Below are positions 43,269 to 53,276 of a stretch of 64,000 nucleotides of DNA, one piece after another. Numbering within the stretch: the stretch's first letter is position 1; every line of letters begins with the position of its first letter. A program made the translations under genes and the position numbers. The DNA lies in contig CALKBV010000009.1 in the NCBI GenBank assembly GCA_937775265.1, positions 105,971 through 169,970 on the forward strand, in the 5' to 3' direction. The DNA is from an uncultured Pseudomonadales bacterium. Lineage in GTDB: Bacteria; Pseudomonadota; Gammaproteobacteria; Pseudomonadales; Azotimanducaceae. Under the pieces are notes generated by a model. That model was given only the letters and a program-made list of their open reading frames with translations, made no database searches and was not told the DNA's origin.

Positions 43269-44995
43269 AAGTTTGCCTTGGGCAAATCAACACGACGCCC
43301 GGAGATTTTGCGGGTAACCTCGAGAAGGTCAGGGTAGGTATTGAGGCAGCCTCGAAGGCGCAGGCTGATCTGGTCGTTTTCCCCGAACTGACACTGCCTG
43401 GTTATCTCAGCCAGGATCTTATTTATAACCCGGACTTTATTGAACGCAATCTCCAAGCGCTTCAAGAAGTCGTTGAAATATCTCGTTATTGCAACCCGGG
43501 CCTTCATATCGTTATAGGTTACATAGGCAAAAATACGGGGGTTGGCAAACCGTTTACCAACCTTGCGGGGGTTATTAACCAAGGCAGGCTGATTCATATT
43601 TATCAGAAACAACTGCTGCCTTTTTACGATGTTTTCGATGAGCTGCGATATTTTGAGCCTGGCAATGAGTTGACAGTGTTCAACATTGGCTCTGTTACGG
43701 TTGGACTGGCGATCTGTGAAGATCTTTGGAACGATAAGGGCTCAGATGATTATCATTATGCCGACAACCCGCTGCAAAATTATCGTGCGGCAGGTGTAGA
43801 TGTGCTGGTTTCAATTAACAGCTCCCCTTTTGTGCATGGGAAATGTCAGCAACGCTTGGAGCAGATTGTACCTGCGACCAGCGATGGGCCTGCGATTATT
43901 TATGTCAATCAATGCGGCGGGCAGGATGAACTTGTATTTGATGGACAGAGTTTTGTTGCTGACTTGGGTGCGGTCCTCTATCTGAGCTCTACAATCTTCA
44001 ATGACTCCTTTGATCTGGTAGAAATTTTTGATGAGACCCGGGTTGCCTCGGAGCTGGATGAGACGGAAACAGTTCCTCTCGCTGACCTTCTGGTGCTTGG
44101 CTTACGTGACTATGTAAAAAAATCAGGGTTCAGCCAGATTGTGCTTGCTTCCAGTGGCGGTGTGGATAGCGCGGTTGTCTGTAAGCTCGCCTGTGACGCT
44201 GTGGGCGCCGAAAATGTCCATGCGATCCGCATGCCGTCCATCTTCAGCAGCCCGCATTCAAGAGATGATGCGAAGTTGTTACATGAAAACCTTGGTTGTT
44301 GGGACTACGAAGTGCCAATTGAGCATGAATCGCTGGTTCAAAATCTGAATGAACATTTCTCTGTACACTCCGACAGTGCAAATATCGTGGTCAGAAAAAC
44401 ATCTGCCGGTGGTTACAGCGCAGTAGCGGATGAGAACATTCAGGCGCGGCTGCGGGATGTTTATCTTATGCACTTTAGTAACGCTTATGGGGCAATGCCG
44501 CTGTCAACCGGGAACAAGACTGAATCCGGGTGTGGTTATTACACGCATTTTGATATGAACTTTTCTTACGCTCCCATAAAGGATCTTTACAAGTTTGAAG
44601 TCGTTGATCTTGCGAGTAGTGATCCCAGAATCCCAGAGAATATCTGGCGAAAGCCTCCGTCCGCTGAACTGGCTGTCGGTCAGACCGATGAGGAGAGCCT
44701 GCTACCTTACGCATTGCTTGACCCAATCGTCATGTCGTATGTAGAGGATTACGTGACCAGTTTCGAGCGTTTTCGTGCTTGGGTAGCGTCACCTGTTAGG
44801 CAAAAAATCACCGGCAATATGCAGACCCTGATGGATTGGCTTGATCGGGAAAGGGCCGTCAATGATTATGAGCGTATCGTCAGCCTGATCGGGCGTATGG
44901 AATATAAAAGACGCCAGACTTGTCCCGGCACGAAAGTATCCAAAGTAGCATTCGGCATTGGGAGAAGAATTCCGATTGTCGAAAAGTGGTCCTAG
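43265..44995 (+). CDS. nadE: glutamine-dependent NAD+ synthetase
   Basis: A 576-residue two-domain enzyme that makes NAD from deamido-NAD. The N-terminal nitrilase-type glutaminase has its catalytic triad: Glu in VFPELTLPGYLSQD, Lys in QKQLLPFYDVFDE and Cys in GLAICEDLWND. The C-terminal NAD synthetase domain has the PP-loop in LASSGGVDSAVVCKLA (about residues 295-310), and LPLSTGNKTE-like MPLSTGNKTESGCGYYTHFDM. Glutamine-dependent fusion enzymes release ammonia through a tunnel. It overlaps cox15 by four bases, so they share a transcript. Confidence 0.95.
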   Translation: MKVCLGQINTTPGDFAGNLEKVRVGIEAASKAQADLVVFPELTLPGYLSQDLIYNPDFIERNLQALQEVVEISRYCNPGLHIVIGYIGKNTGVGKPFTNLAGVINQGRLIHIYQKQLLPFYDVFDELRYFEPGNELTVFNIGSVTVGLAICEDLWNDKGSDDYHYADNPLQNYRAAGVDVLVSINSSPFVHGKCQQRLEQIVPATSDGPAIIYVNQCGGQDELVFDGQSFVADLGAVLYLSSTIFNDSFDLVEIFDETRVASELDETETVPLADLLVLGLRDYVKKSGFSQIVLASSGGVDSAVVCKLACDAVGAENVHAIRMPSIFSSPHSRDDAKLLHENLGCWDYEVPIEHESLVQNLNEHFSVHSDSANIVVRKTSAGGYSAVADENIQARLRDVYLMHFSNAYGAMPLSTGNKTESGCGYYTHFDMNFSYAPIKDLYKFEVVDLASSDPRIPENIWRKPPSAELAVGQTDEESLLPYALLDPIVMSYVEDYVTSFERFRAWVASPVRQKITGNMQTLMDWLDRERAVNDYERIVSLIGRMEYKRRQTCPGTKVSKVAFGIGRRIPIVEKWS

Positions 44996-45119
44996 GGACT
45001 CAGTTGCGTGCGAGACCCGGGGCCAGCAACCTGCGCTAACAGGTCGAGATAATTCCAGGTTGTGTCTCTTGTGGCTTGGCTAATGCGACTCTAGTTACAT
45101 CATGTTTGCGCTGAGTTAC

Positions 45120-45134
45120 ACCTTTGGCAAAGGT
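45120..45134. promoter_or_regulatory. dyad-symmetric site upstream of PPi-PFK
   Basis: ACCTTTGGCAAAGGT has 7-base arms around one central base, 144 bases before the PPi-PFK start. A second, shorter dyad (AGTAGACTACT) is about 25 bases downstream. Both could be operators. Confidence 0.25.
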
Positions 45135-45200
45135 TTGATCGATCTGGCAAGAGGTGGAGTAGTAGACTACTTCGAGCTTGTTGTAGAGTTTAGGGTCTAT

Positions 45201-45228
45201 TCGACAGGCTTATCCCAGACACTGTAAA
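45201..45228 (+). promoter_or_regulatory. possible sigma-70 promoter for PPi-PFK
   Basis: TCGACA at 45201-45206 and TGTAAA at 45223-45228 are separated by 16 bases. They match the sigma-70 consensus at five and four positions. The start codon lies 50 bases downstream and the 44996-45277 spacer holds no gene. Confidence 0.35.
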
Positions 45229-45277
45229 AAGGACTTAATGGTACTTTTTCATCTACTTTTTGGAAATGGAGTAAATC

Positions 45278-46534
45278 TTGGCACAGAATATTTTCTACGC
45301 TCAATCTGGAGGTGTGACAGCCGTTATTAACGCGACAGCCTGTGGTGTGATTGAATCGGCGCGAAAGTCAAAGAAACTGGGCAAGGTGCTGGCTGGTAAA
45401 AACGGCATCATCGGCGCGTTGAAGGAAGAGTTAATCGATACGTCGCTTGAATCGAAAAGGGACATTGCTGCTCTTCGGCATACACCTAGCGGTGCATTTG
45501 GATCATGCCGCTACAAGTTGAAAAGTCTATCGGAAAACAAAGCGGAATATCAGCGATTGATCGATGTGTTCCAAGCTCATGATATTGGATACTTTTTCTA
45601 CAATGGTGGTGGTGATAGCCAGGACACGGCTAACAAGGTGTCCCAACTCAGTCTGCAAATGGGACATCCGATATGTTGTATTGGCATTCCCAAAACAGTG
45701 GACAATGACCTGCCGATGACAGATACCTGCCCTGGCTTCGGTTCAGTGGCAAAATATGTCGCAGTTTCAACGATGGAAGCGGGCCTGGATGTAGCGTCGA
45801 TGGCGGAATCTTCGACCAAAATATTTGTGCTTGAAGTCATGGGGCGACACGCGGGATGGATCGCGGCTGCGTCTGGTCTGGCGAAAGATAACCCCTCGGC
45901 GCCACCGCACATCATCCTGTTTCCGGAGGTAGCTTTCGACAAGGTTAAATTCCTGGCTCGAGTGAAGCAAACCGTTAACCGTGTTGGCTATTGTGTTGTG
46001 GTAGCGTCAGAGGGCGCTCAATATGCCGGCGGCAGGTTTCTGGCTGACGCCGGAGCCAAAGACGCGTTCGGACATACTCAGCTGGGTGGCGTTGCGCCGG
46101 CGCTTGTAGAGATGATCAAGGGTGCTCATGGATACAAATGCCATTGGTCCGTCGCAGATTACCTACAGCGTGCCGCAAGGCATATTGCCTCTGCGACAGA
46201 TGTTGCACAGGCCTATGCTGTGGGAGAGGCGGCTGTCCAATTCGCACTGGAAGGCAAGAATGCTGTGATGCCTGTGATCAAGCGCAAAAAAACGAAGCGT
46301 TATGGATGGGAGATCGGGGAAGCACCTTTGTCCCGGGTGGCCAATGTAGAGAAAAAAATGCCAAAGTCATTCATCACGAAGGATGGTTTTGGTATCACAG
46401 GGAAGGCGCGAGATTACCTGGAGCCACTGATTAGTGGTGAGGATTACCCACCCTATAAGAATGGGCTTCCCCAATATGTTCGGCTGAAGAACAAGCTTGT
46501 TCGCAAGCAGCTCCCGACCTTTGTACCGTCCTGA
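45278..46534 (+). CDS. pfp: pyrophosphate-dependent 6-phosphofructokinase
   Basis: A 418-residue phosphofructokinase of the PPi-using type, acting reversibly on fructose-6-phosphate. Two features favour PPi over ATP: GGGDSQDTANKVSQL, with Asp-Ser at the position where ATP-PFKs have GGDGS/T, and the catalytic segment PKTVDNDLPMTDTCPGFG, with Lys-Thr-Val instead of the ATP-PFK PGTIDND. The start is TTG at 45278 with GGAG placed six bases upstream. The next gene (M13 peptidase) begins 48 bases downstream. A membrane pyrophosphatase lies convergent beyond a terminator. Confidence 0.92.
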   Translation: MAQNIFYAQSGGVTAVINATACGVIESARKSKKLGKVLAGKNGIIGALKEELIDTSLESKRDIAALRHTPSGAFGSCRYKLKSLSENKAEYQRLIDVFQAHDIGYFFYNGGGDSQDTANKVSQLSLQMGHPICCIGIPKTVDNDLPMTDTCPGFGSVAKYVAVSTMEAGLDVASMAESSTKIFVLEVMGRHAGWIAAASGLAKDNPSAPPHIILFPEVAFDKVKFLARVKQTVNRVGYCVVVASEGAQYAGGRFLADAGAKDAFGHTQLGGVAPALVEMIKGAHGYKCHWSVADYLQRAARHIASATDVAQAYAVGEAAVQFALEGKNAVMPVIKRKKTKRYGWEIGEAPLSRVANVEKKMPKSFITKDGFGITGKARDYLEPLISGEDYPPYKNGLPQYVRLKNKLVRKQLPTFVPS

Positions 46535-46582
46535 ACTTGTTTGAATCCTCTGGGAATCATTAATCGAAACGGATTGAGTGTG

Positions 46583-48649
46583 ATGAAAAAATTAATTCTA
46601 CTGATGATGACCTGCACATTGATCTCTGCTTGTGATCAGTCGACGAAGCGCATGAGTGACATGCCTGCGCAAGCAATGGATGCGCCAGAAAACATCCAGC
46701 GAATCTCGGGTATTGACCTGGAAGGGATGAATGCCGACATCAGACCGCAGGATGACTTTTATGGATATGCAAATGGTCAATGGATAGCGGCAACAGAAAT
46801 TCCTGCAGAAGAGATTGGTTGGGGTAGCTATATGACGCTCCGCAAAGCATCGCTGGAACAGTCGAAAGCGATAGTTGAAGGGTTGGCAGAATCAGTAGAC
46901 CTAGAAGGGGAAGAGAAAAAGATCAGCGACTTCTACAAAGCCTGGATGGATGAGGCACTTGTCAATGAGAAGGGTGTAGAGCCTCTGGGGATGAACCTGA
47001 AGAAGATTGAAGCGCTAAAGTCACACGATGACATCATTAGTTATTTTGGGTCTGAGAATCAGAATGGGCTGGATGGTCCGTTTAACTTTTATGTGGGCCA
47101 GGATGATAAAGACTCAACGCGGTATATTGTGTTCTTTGTTCAGTCCGGTTTGGGTTTGCCGAATCGGGATTATTATTTCGATGAGTCTGAACGTGGCCAG
47201 TTTCTGGTTCAGGAGTATCAAGGTTACATTAGCCGGATATTGTCGCTTGCCGGACATGATGATGCACAGACCGCTGCTTCGAGGATTATTGATCTGGAAA
47301 CCACATTGGCTGAGCATCATTGGACCAAGGTTGAGAATCGGGATGCGGACAAAGGTTATAACCCATTCACTGATGCAGAGTTTACATCGCTTTTATCGAA
47401 CCTGAACCTGGATGCCTATCTGCAGGGAATCGGCGTGGCTCGCCAACCTACCGTGATTGTGATGCAGCCTTCATATCTTAAGCAGGTTAATTCATTGTTT
47501 CGAGAAGTGCCGGTTGAGACCTGGAAGGATTATCTGCGGGCAAGGACAGTCTCCAGTTTCGCCAATTTCCTGAGTGAGGATTTTGTACAGGCGCGATTCG
47601 ACTTTTACTCTAAGACACTTGCGGGTAGTGAGGAACAGACCCCCCGATGGCGCAGGGCAGTTTCTTCCATCAATAGCAGCATCGGGGAAATGTTAGGAAA
47701 AATTTATGTAGAGCGTCACTTTAAGCCCGAGTCCAAGGAACGGATGGTTGAAATGGTTGCTAACCTCAATAGGGCTTACGCGGAATCGATCAGGAATCTT
47801 GACTGGATGAGTGACGAAACCAAAGAGAAAGCATTGACCAAACTTTCCAAGTTCACACCCAAGATTGGGTATCCCGATAAGTGGAAAGACTATTCTTCCC
47901 TGGAATTAGTTGCCAATGACCTTGTTGGGAATATCAAAAGCGCTCGAACTTTCTCTCATAACCGAAATGTGGACAAGCTGGGTAAACCCATTGATCGAGC
48001 GGAATGGTTTATGGCGCCGCAACAGGTAAATGCCTATTACAACCCGGGTTTGAACGAAATTGTATTTCCAGCGGCGTACTTGCAGTCGCCGAATTTTCTA
48101 CCCGAGGCGGATGATGCCTATAATTATGGTGCGATCGGCGTCACGATTGGTCATGAAATAGGTCACGGTTTTGATGATCAAGGCAGTAAGTATGACGGTG
48201 ATGGAAACCTTCGGAGTTGGTGGACTGATGAGGATCGAGAGAATTTTGAGATAAGAACCAAGGGGCTGGTTGACCAGTTCAATGAATTTGAAGCTCTGCC
48301 AGGCTTATTCGTCAATGGCGAGCTGACGTTGGGTGAAAATATTGGAGACCTCGGTGGAACGGCGATCGCCCTGAAAGCCTACAGGATGTCACTTGAAGGC
48401 AATGATGCGCCGAATATTGATGGGTTCACGGGCGAAGAGCGGTTCTTCATAGGGAATGCGCAGGCTAGTCGTTTGAAATGGCGTGATCAGTTCATGGAAT
48501 TGCTGGTGAAAAGCGATCCACATTCTCCGGACCGGTTCAGGGTTAACGGCGTCATGTCTAATATGGCCGACTTCTATTCCACCTATGACCTTAAGGAAAG
48601 TGATGAACTGTATTTGCCTGAAGCAGATAGGGTTTCGATCTGGCAGTAA
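46583..48649 (+). CDS. M13-family metallopeptidase lipoprotein (PepO-like)
   Basis: A 688-residue lipoprotein: signal peptide MKKLILLMMTCTLISAC with a lipobox. The zinc-peptidase domain has HExxH in GVTIGHEIGHGFDDQG (about residues 526-541), and the third ligand Glu in TLGENIGDLGGTAIALK. The N-terminal half includes the neprilysin-type NGQWIAATEIPAEEIGWGSY. Members cleave oligopeptides, and this one would be anchored in the envelope, periplasmic side. An upstream ATG at 46541 would add 14 residues before the lipoprotein signal; MKKLIL at 46583 is better. Confidence 0.92.
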   Translation: MKKLILLMMTCTLISACDQSTKRMSDMPAQAMDAPENIQRISGIDLEGMNADIRPQDDFYGYANGQWIAATEIPAEEIGWGSYMTLRKASLEQSKAIVEGLAESVDLEGEEKKISDFYKAWMDEALVNEKGVEPLGMNLKKIEALKSHDDIISYFGSENQNGLDGPFNFYVGQDDKDSTRYIVFFVQSGLGLPNRDYYFDESERGQFLVQEYQGYISRILSLAGHDDAQTAASRIIDLETTLAEHHWTKVENRDADKGYNPFTDAEFTSLLSNLNLDAYLQGIGVARQPTVIVMQPSYLKQVNSLFREVPVETWKDYLRARTVSSFANFLSEDFVQARFDFYSKTLAGSEEQTPRWRRAVSSINSSIGEMLGKIYVERHFKPESKERMVEMVANLNRAYAESIRNLDWMSDETKEKALTKLSKFTPKIGYPDKWKDYSSLELVANDLVGNIKSARTFSHNRNVDKLGKPIDRAEWFMAPQQVNAYYNPGLNEIVFPAAYLQSPNFLPEADDAYNYGAIGVTIGHEIGHGFDDQGSKYDGDGNLRSWWTDEDRENFEIRTKGLVDQFNEFEALPGLFVNGELTLGENIGDLGGTAIALKAYRMSLEGNDAPNIDGFTGEERFFIGNAQASRLKWRDQFMELLVKSDPHSPDRFRVNGVMSNMADFYSTYDLKESDELYLPEADRVSIWQ

Positions 48650-48681
48650 CCGAATAATTGAGTAACAGTTTCCTGAGCCTG

Positions 48682-48710
48682 AAAAAAAGGCGGGTAACCC
48701 CGCCTTTTTT
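48682..48710. terminator. bidirectional rho-independent terminator
   Basis: GGCGGG (48689-48694) and CCCGCC (48699-48704) form a GC-rich stem with a four-base TAAC loop. Seven A's precede it and six T's follow it, so it can end transcripts in both directions. It lies between the convergent M13 peptidase and membrane pyrophosphatase genes. Confidence 0.92.
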
Positions 48711-48728
48711 GTAGGAGACATTTCCGTT

Positions 48729-50759
48729 TTACAGCAGCGGAGCAATCACCAGACTTACGATTGCCATGACGTTAATCAGGATGTTCATGGACGGGCCAGA
48801 AGTATCCTTGAACGGATCACCAACGGTGTCGCCAACAACCACAGATTCGTGGACATCAGAGCCCTTGCCGCCAAGGTTACCTTTTTCAACATACTTCTTG
48901 GCATTGTCCCAGGCACCACCGGCGTTAGCCATCATGAGTGCCATAAGAACACAACCTAAAAGAGCACCAGCAAGCATACCGCCTAACGACTGGGCACCAA
49001 GGCTGAAACCAACCACAGGAGGCATTGCGATGGCTATTACGCCAGGCAGGATCATCTTTTTCAGTGCAGCTTGTGTAGCGATATCAACGCATTTGGCGTG
49101 ATCAGGTTCAGCGGTGCCTTCCATCAGACCAGGGATTTCCCGGAACTGTCGTCGAATTTCTTCGATCATTTCCATCGCTGCATCACCTACCGCAGTCATG
49201 GTGATAGAGGCAATCAGGAACGGTAGCATGCCACCGATAAAGATACCGGTCAGGACTTTCGGGTTTGAAAGTTCGAGCGAGAACCCCGGGTTATTGTGTG
49301 CCATCGTTTCAACAAAAGCTGCGATAATGGCCAGAGCAGCAAGTGCAGCCGCACCGATTGCGAAACCTTTACCGATTGCAGCAGTGGTATTTCCCACTTC
49401 ATCCAGGCCGTCAGTGATTTCACGCACGTCCTCACCCAGGCCGCCCATCTCTGCAATACCGCCAGCGTTATCTGCGACAGGACCGTAAGCATCGAGCGCC
49501 ATAGTCATACCAACGGTCGCCAGCATGCCAACCGCAGCGATAGCAACGCCGTAGAGTCCTGCCAAGTCTGTAGAAATATAGATGATAGCGCTGATTGCAA
49601 GGACTGGGACAACAACTGATTCCATGCCAACTGCAAGGCCGGTAATCATGACTGTTGCGGTACCTGTCTTTCCTGCTTCGGCAATTTTGATAACCGGACC
49701 TTTAGAGGTGTAGTAAGAAGTCACAACACCAATCAGGATGCCGCCTACGGTACCGGCGACAATTGCCCACCAGACGTTACTGCTGATACCCATGTAGTCT
49801 GTTAGGAAGTAGGCAGCAATAATCAGCAGTACGGCTGAAATCTGGTGACCCAGTTCCAATGCGCGTTCTGGACCCAGGCCTGACAGCAGGTTAACGATAA
49901 TGATACCGAGAACCGAGCAGACGAGCCCTGTCGAGGAAAGTACCAGTGGCAGTGACAACAAAGCCTCACGACCACCACCGGCAGACAGCGCATCCACGCC
50001 GTAAAGCGCGCCGGTGCCCAGGGTTGCTGCAATAGCGATAGAGGCAATCATTGATCCGCAATAGGACTCAAAAATATCTGAACCCATACCTGCGACATCG
50101 CCTACGTTGTCGCCTACGTTGTCTGCGATAACGCCAGGGTTGCGGGGGTCGTCCTCAGGAATGCCAGCTTCGATTTTTCCGACGAGATCAGCACCGACAT
50201 CAGCACTTTTTGTGAAGATACCACCGCCGACTCGAGAGAATAGCGCGACACTGGATCCACCCATACCAAATCCGTGAATGGCGTGTGCTGTTTCAGGGTC
50301 GCCGCCGAAGTACCAGTAGAGTGACCCAAGTCCGAGAAGGCCGAGTGATGCGACACAGAGGCCCATGACTGATCCGCCGTAAAAAGCGACTTTCAGTGCT
50401 GAGGCTGCGCCACTTTGTTGAGCTGCAGCGGTTGTTCTGACGTTTGCTTTTGTTGCTGCAAACATGCCGAGATAACCTGCTGCCGCGCTACAAATTGCGC
50501 CAACAGCGAATGCAACGGCTGTTTTCCAGCCTAGCGGAGAAAATAAGATGAGGAGAAAAAGAGGCCCGGCAAACAGTGCTAACATCGTATATTCACGATG
50601 AAGGAAGACCATAGCGCCTTCATGAATGGCAGCCGCGATTTTTTGGATCTTTTCACCGCCTGCGTCATATTTAACCATCAACACATAAATGATGGCTGCG
50701 CAGACGAGACCCAGCACACCTGCAATAGGTGGCATAATAACTAACGTTTCCATAAGCAA
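48729..50759 (-). CDS. hppA: membrane-bound ion-translocating pyrophosphatase
   Basis: A 676-residue integral membrane pyrophosphatase with about 15-16 helices, which pumps H+ or Na+ using PPi hydrolysis. The PPi-binding signatures are present: [21 protein letters not shown], then [20 protein letters not shown], the [10 protein letters not shown] region and the C-terminal [19 protein letters not shown]. The [10 protein letters not shown] segment has Ala where K+-independent enzymes have Lys, so it is probably K+-dependent; that class includes both H+ and Na+ pumps, so the ion is not fixed. It converges with the M13 peptidase gene across the terminator. Confidence 0.94.
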   Translation of the reverse strand: MLMETLVIMPPIAGVLGLVCAAIIYVLMVKYDAGGEKIQKIAAAIHEGAMVFLHREYTMLALFAGPLFLLILFSPLGWKTAVAFAVGAICSAAAGYLGMFAATKANVRTTAAAQQSGAASALKVAFYGGSVMGLCVASLGLLGLGSLYWYFGGDPETAHAIHGFGMGGSSVALFSRVGGGIFTKSADVGADLVGKIEAGIPEDDPRNPGVIADNVGDNVGDVAGMGSDIFESYCGSMIASIAIAATLGTGALYGVDALSAGGGREALLSLPLVLSSTGLVCSVLGIIIVNLLSGLGPERALELGHQISAVLLIIAAYFLTDYMGISSNVWWAIVAGTVGGILIGVVTSYYTSKGPVIKIAEAGKTGTATVMITGLAVGMESVVVPVLAISAIIYISTDLAGLYGVAIAAVGMLATVGMTMALDAYGPVADNAGGIAEMGGLGEDVREITDGLDEVGNTTAAIGKGFAIGAAALAALAIIAAFVETMAHNNPGFSLELSNPKVLTGIFIGGMLPFLIASITMTAVGDAAMEMIEEIRRQFREIPGLMEGTAEPDHAKCVDIATQAALKKMILPGVIAIAMPPVVGFSLGAQSLGGMLAGALLGCVLMALMMANAGGAWDNAKKYVEKGNLGGKGSDVHESVVVGDTVGDPFKDTSGPSMNILINVMAIVSLVIAPLL

Positions 50760-50908
50760 TTCCGATTGGAGTGATTCTGTAATTCAGGTGCCTTTACTCA
50801 AATCCCCAATGGCTGAAATGACAGTAATTGGCTGATTTTAGGGGTACCCCCTCAAAGGCGCGCTTATGGTACAAAAATGGGCGCCAAGTTTGAACCGGAA
50901 TTTAGCAC

Positions 50909-51967
50909 TTATCCGTCTTCAAGCAGGCGTCTTAGGTCGATAATCGCTGCATTAGCACGCGAAATATGCGAACCCATGACTAGCGAATGATTGGCCAGGG
51001 TGCCAAAACCACTGCCATTGAGGATAACAGGGCTCCATAAAGTGTCCTGGGTGGGTTCCAATTCACGGATGATTTGCTGCATGCTGATCAGGGCATTTTT
51101 CTTTTGCAGGACATCATGAAAGTCGACTTCAACCGCTCGGAGCAGGTGAAGTAAGGCCCATGTAGTGCCGCGAGCTTCATAAAAAACGTCATCAAGCTCT
51201 GTCCATGCGGTTTTAACCTCCTGTTCTGTGGCGGAATAGGTTGACTGGGTCGCAGCGACATCTCCTGCCAGAGATGTATCCAACTGGCGCTTGCCTACGC
51301 TGGCGGAAAGACGCTGGGATAAGCTGCCAAGGCGAGTTTCCACTTCCGATAGCCACGTTCTGAGATTATCTGCACGAGCATAAAACTGTGCGCTCTGTTG
51401 TTGCTGGTCACCGAGTCGAAACATGTACTGCTTCAGGGCGTCGGTTCCTTTTTGGTATTCGGATTCCGTTTCTGGCAGTACCCAGGAATCATTGTCAAAG
51501 TAGAACTGCCCTTCGGCCTTTACCAGATCGGCGTCTTCAGTGGACTGGGACTGGGATCTGCTGAGATTGTTCCTCAGGGTCCGAGCCATATCCCGTATCT
51601 GCACCAGTACGCCAAATTCCCAGTTGGGGAGATTATCCATCAGCACGCTTGGCAGGATAATGTCGTTGTGCAGATAGCCGCCGCGCTTGTAGAGGAGTAC
51701 GTCTGCCATAGTGATCATGGTGGCAACGGTAGTGCTACCCGTCACTCCGCTGGTTTGAAGCTTGCTTATCTGTTGTTCCGTCACCTGTCTGACATCGAAC
51801 ATGTCTGGTTCATGGTCCCAGTAAAATGCTAATGAGCTGAAGAGCACTAAAAGGACGACGATCGTGATAAAGGTGCCACGTAAAAGGTTCTGTGAAAACG
51901 TAGAAACTTCGAGCGTATCGCTGACTGTCTTTTTGGCGTTTTCGATGCTGTCTTCTAATCCACTCAC
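50909..51967 (-). CDS. DUF2333 family protein
   Basis: A 352-residue protein of the DUF2333 family, mostly found in gammaproteobacteria. One N-terminal membrane helix (FITIVVLLVLFSSLAFYW, about residues 34-50) is followed by EPDMFDVR and a periplasmic part with ADVLLYKRGGYLHNDIILPS, then a helical region rich in coiled-coil-like heptads. The function is not known. It lies between hppA and the TPR-like lipoprotein gene on the same strand, with 149 and 109 base gaps in which I see no gene. Confidence 0.82.
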   Translation of the reverse strand: MSGLEDSIENAKKTVSDTLEVSTFSQNLLRGTFITIVVLLVLFSSLAFYWDHEPDMFDVRQVTEQQISKLQTSGVTGSTTVATMITMADVLLYKRGGYLHNDIILPSVLMDNLPNWEFGVLVQIRDMARTLRNNLSRSQSQSTEDADLVKAEGQFYFDNDSWVLPETESEYQKGTDALKQYMFRLGDQQQQSAQFYARADNLRTWLSEVETRLGSLSQRLSASVGKRQLDTSLAGDVAATQSTYSATEQEVKTAWTELDDVFYEARGTTWALLHLLRAVEVDFHDVLQKKNALISMQQIIRELEPTQDTLWSPVILNGSGFGTLANHSLVMGSHISRANAAIIDLRRLLEDG

Positions 51968-52076
51968 GTTCGTATTCCTTTGTTCGTTAAGTCAATGGTA
52001 ACCCTTATTCCTGGGACCAGAAACTCAGAAGTCGGTAATTCGACTCGATGAGAGGATGAGCACGAACCGAAATCGA

Positions 52077-52712
52077 TCATAGTGTCAGTGAAATTGATGG
52101 ATTACTGCTTATCTCGAACCTCGCTTCTATCCTGAAATCCACTTGGCGGTTGAGCTCCTGATATAGCCATCGGCCGCTCCGGTCGTTTGGCGCCCTGATG
52201 GTAATAAAAGCACGATGGCGCTGAATTCTAGCGGCGATCGTTGCAAATTGGGTAGGATCCACTGACTGATCACGTACAGAAGTTGCGTCAAGTTGGAAGA
52301 CGCTGACAACCTTGTCTTCTTGGTCATTTATTTTGTTGACCACCGGCTTGATATTGGGATGGCCCGGATCGATTCCTTCGGCCAATGAGACGAAATATCT
52401 GGCTTTTTTAAGGTTGGCCCCCTCGGCGTGATCAAGCGCCCAGGCAAGGTACCTTTCTACAATACGATTGATGCCAGTGATCGCGAGGGTGTTCGACGGG
52501 TTTAGCGTCAGAACTAGTTTATAGAGGTCGAAGGCGTTGTCATCTGCCGGGGTTGTTAGTCGGTTTTGCCGCATTGCCGCATCGGCGGAGGACAGCAATT
52601 GCTGGATTTTCACTTTTGTCAGATCAACTGGTGGCGGTTTTGCGGGGGGCGTTACCGTACAGCCGGAAATAAATACCGACAGAACAAAACTTAAGACGAG
52701 ATAGCGGCTCAC
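52077..52712 (-). CDS. TPR-like lipoprotein of unknown function
   Basis: A 211-residue lipoprotein. The signal peptide SRYLVLSFVLSVFISGC has a lipobox Cys near residue 18, followed by a proline-rich linker. The central part (about residues 40-120) is helical and TPR-like: FDLYKLVLTLNPSNTLAITG and ARYFVSLAEGIDPGHPNI. The C-terminal part, TIRAPNDRSGRWLYQELNRQ, resembles a strand-rich repeat. I do not recognise the family firmly. The start is GTG at 52712, which begins the signal peptide; a TTG at 52772 is an upstream option. It is divergent from the DsbD-alpha-like gene with about 50 bases between. Confidence 0.6.
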   Translation of the reverse strand: MSRYLVLSFVLSVFISGCTVTPPAKPPPVDLTKVKIQQLLSSADAAMRQNRLTTPADDNAFDLYKLVLTLNPSNTLAITGINRIVERYLAWALDHAEGANLKKARYFVSLAEGIDPGHPNIKPVVNKINDQEDKVVSVFQLDATSVRDQSVDPTQFATIAARIQRHRAFITIRAPNDRSGRWLYQELNRQVDFRIEARFEISSNPSISLTL

Positions 52713-52763
52713 AATGTTAGTGTAGACGTTTATATGAATGCCTAATTGAAGCACGAGAACTCT

Positions 52764-53228
52764 GTGAAGCAAACCTTGAAATCTTTTTTGCTATTTATCC
52801 TCATCTTGCTGTCGTGGAGTTGCCGTGCTGAGTCGGTCATTAATAGCCAGATTGGTCGCGGTAGTTTTGAGCAGGAATCCCCCATTCTGCCAGTTGACGA
52901 GGCCTTTCGGTTTGGGAGCTACGTGGAAGACTCAGGTATCAAAATGTTCTGGCAGATAATGCCTGGCTATTTCCTCTACCGGGACAAGATTGAAATATTG
53001 CATGACGGAAAAGCGCAGGCCATCCAGCTGCCTCAGGGCGTCTGTCGGCAGGACGAGATTTTCGGTCAGGTGATGGTCTTGGACGGATTGATTGAGCTGC
53101 AAACAACTTTACCTCCGGGACAGGAACTTGAAGTTCGCTATCAGGGCTGTGCAGCGCAGGGTTTTTGCTATCCACCCCAGAAAAGAAGCTTAACTTCGCC
53201 TAAAGTGAGGGTAACTCCGGTAAAATAG
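52764..53228 (+). CDS. stand-alone DsbD alpha-domain protein
   Basis: A 154-residue exported protein that matches only the N-terminal (alpha) domain of the thiol:disulfide interchange protein DsbD. A signal peptide (TLKSFLLFILILLSWS) is followed by the domain: ESPILPVDEAFRF, then MPGYFLYRDKI and RYQGCAAQGFCYPP, with both redox cysteines. Full DsbD has a membrane beta domain and a thioredoxin gamma domain (over 550 residues); neither is present here or downstream, where an empty stretch precedes aroQ. The position just before aroQ-accB-accC is where dsbD often lies in gammaproteobacteria, so this may be a reduced form that needs a partner elsewhere. The start is GTG at 52764; TTG at 52746 is possible. 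Confidence 0.8.
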   Translation: MKQTLKSFLLFILILLSWSCRAESVINSQIGRGSFEQESPILPVDEAFRFGSYVEDSGIKMFWQIMPGYFLYRDKIEILHDGKAQAIQLPQGVCRQDEIFGQVMVLDGLIELQTTLPPGQELEVRYQGCAAQGFCYPPQKRSLTSPKVRVTPVK

Positions 53229-53276
53229 GAAGCTGGTCAAAATCACTGGCGAGCAGACTTGATGATCATCATTTCC

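Noticed and set aside
48766..49619. Plus-strand frames opposite hppA
   Set aside because: They mirror the highly constrained pyrophosphatase sequence and have no family features.
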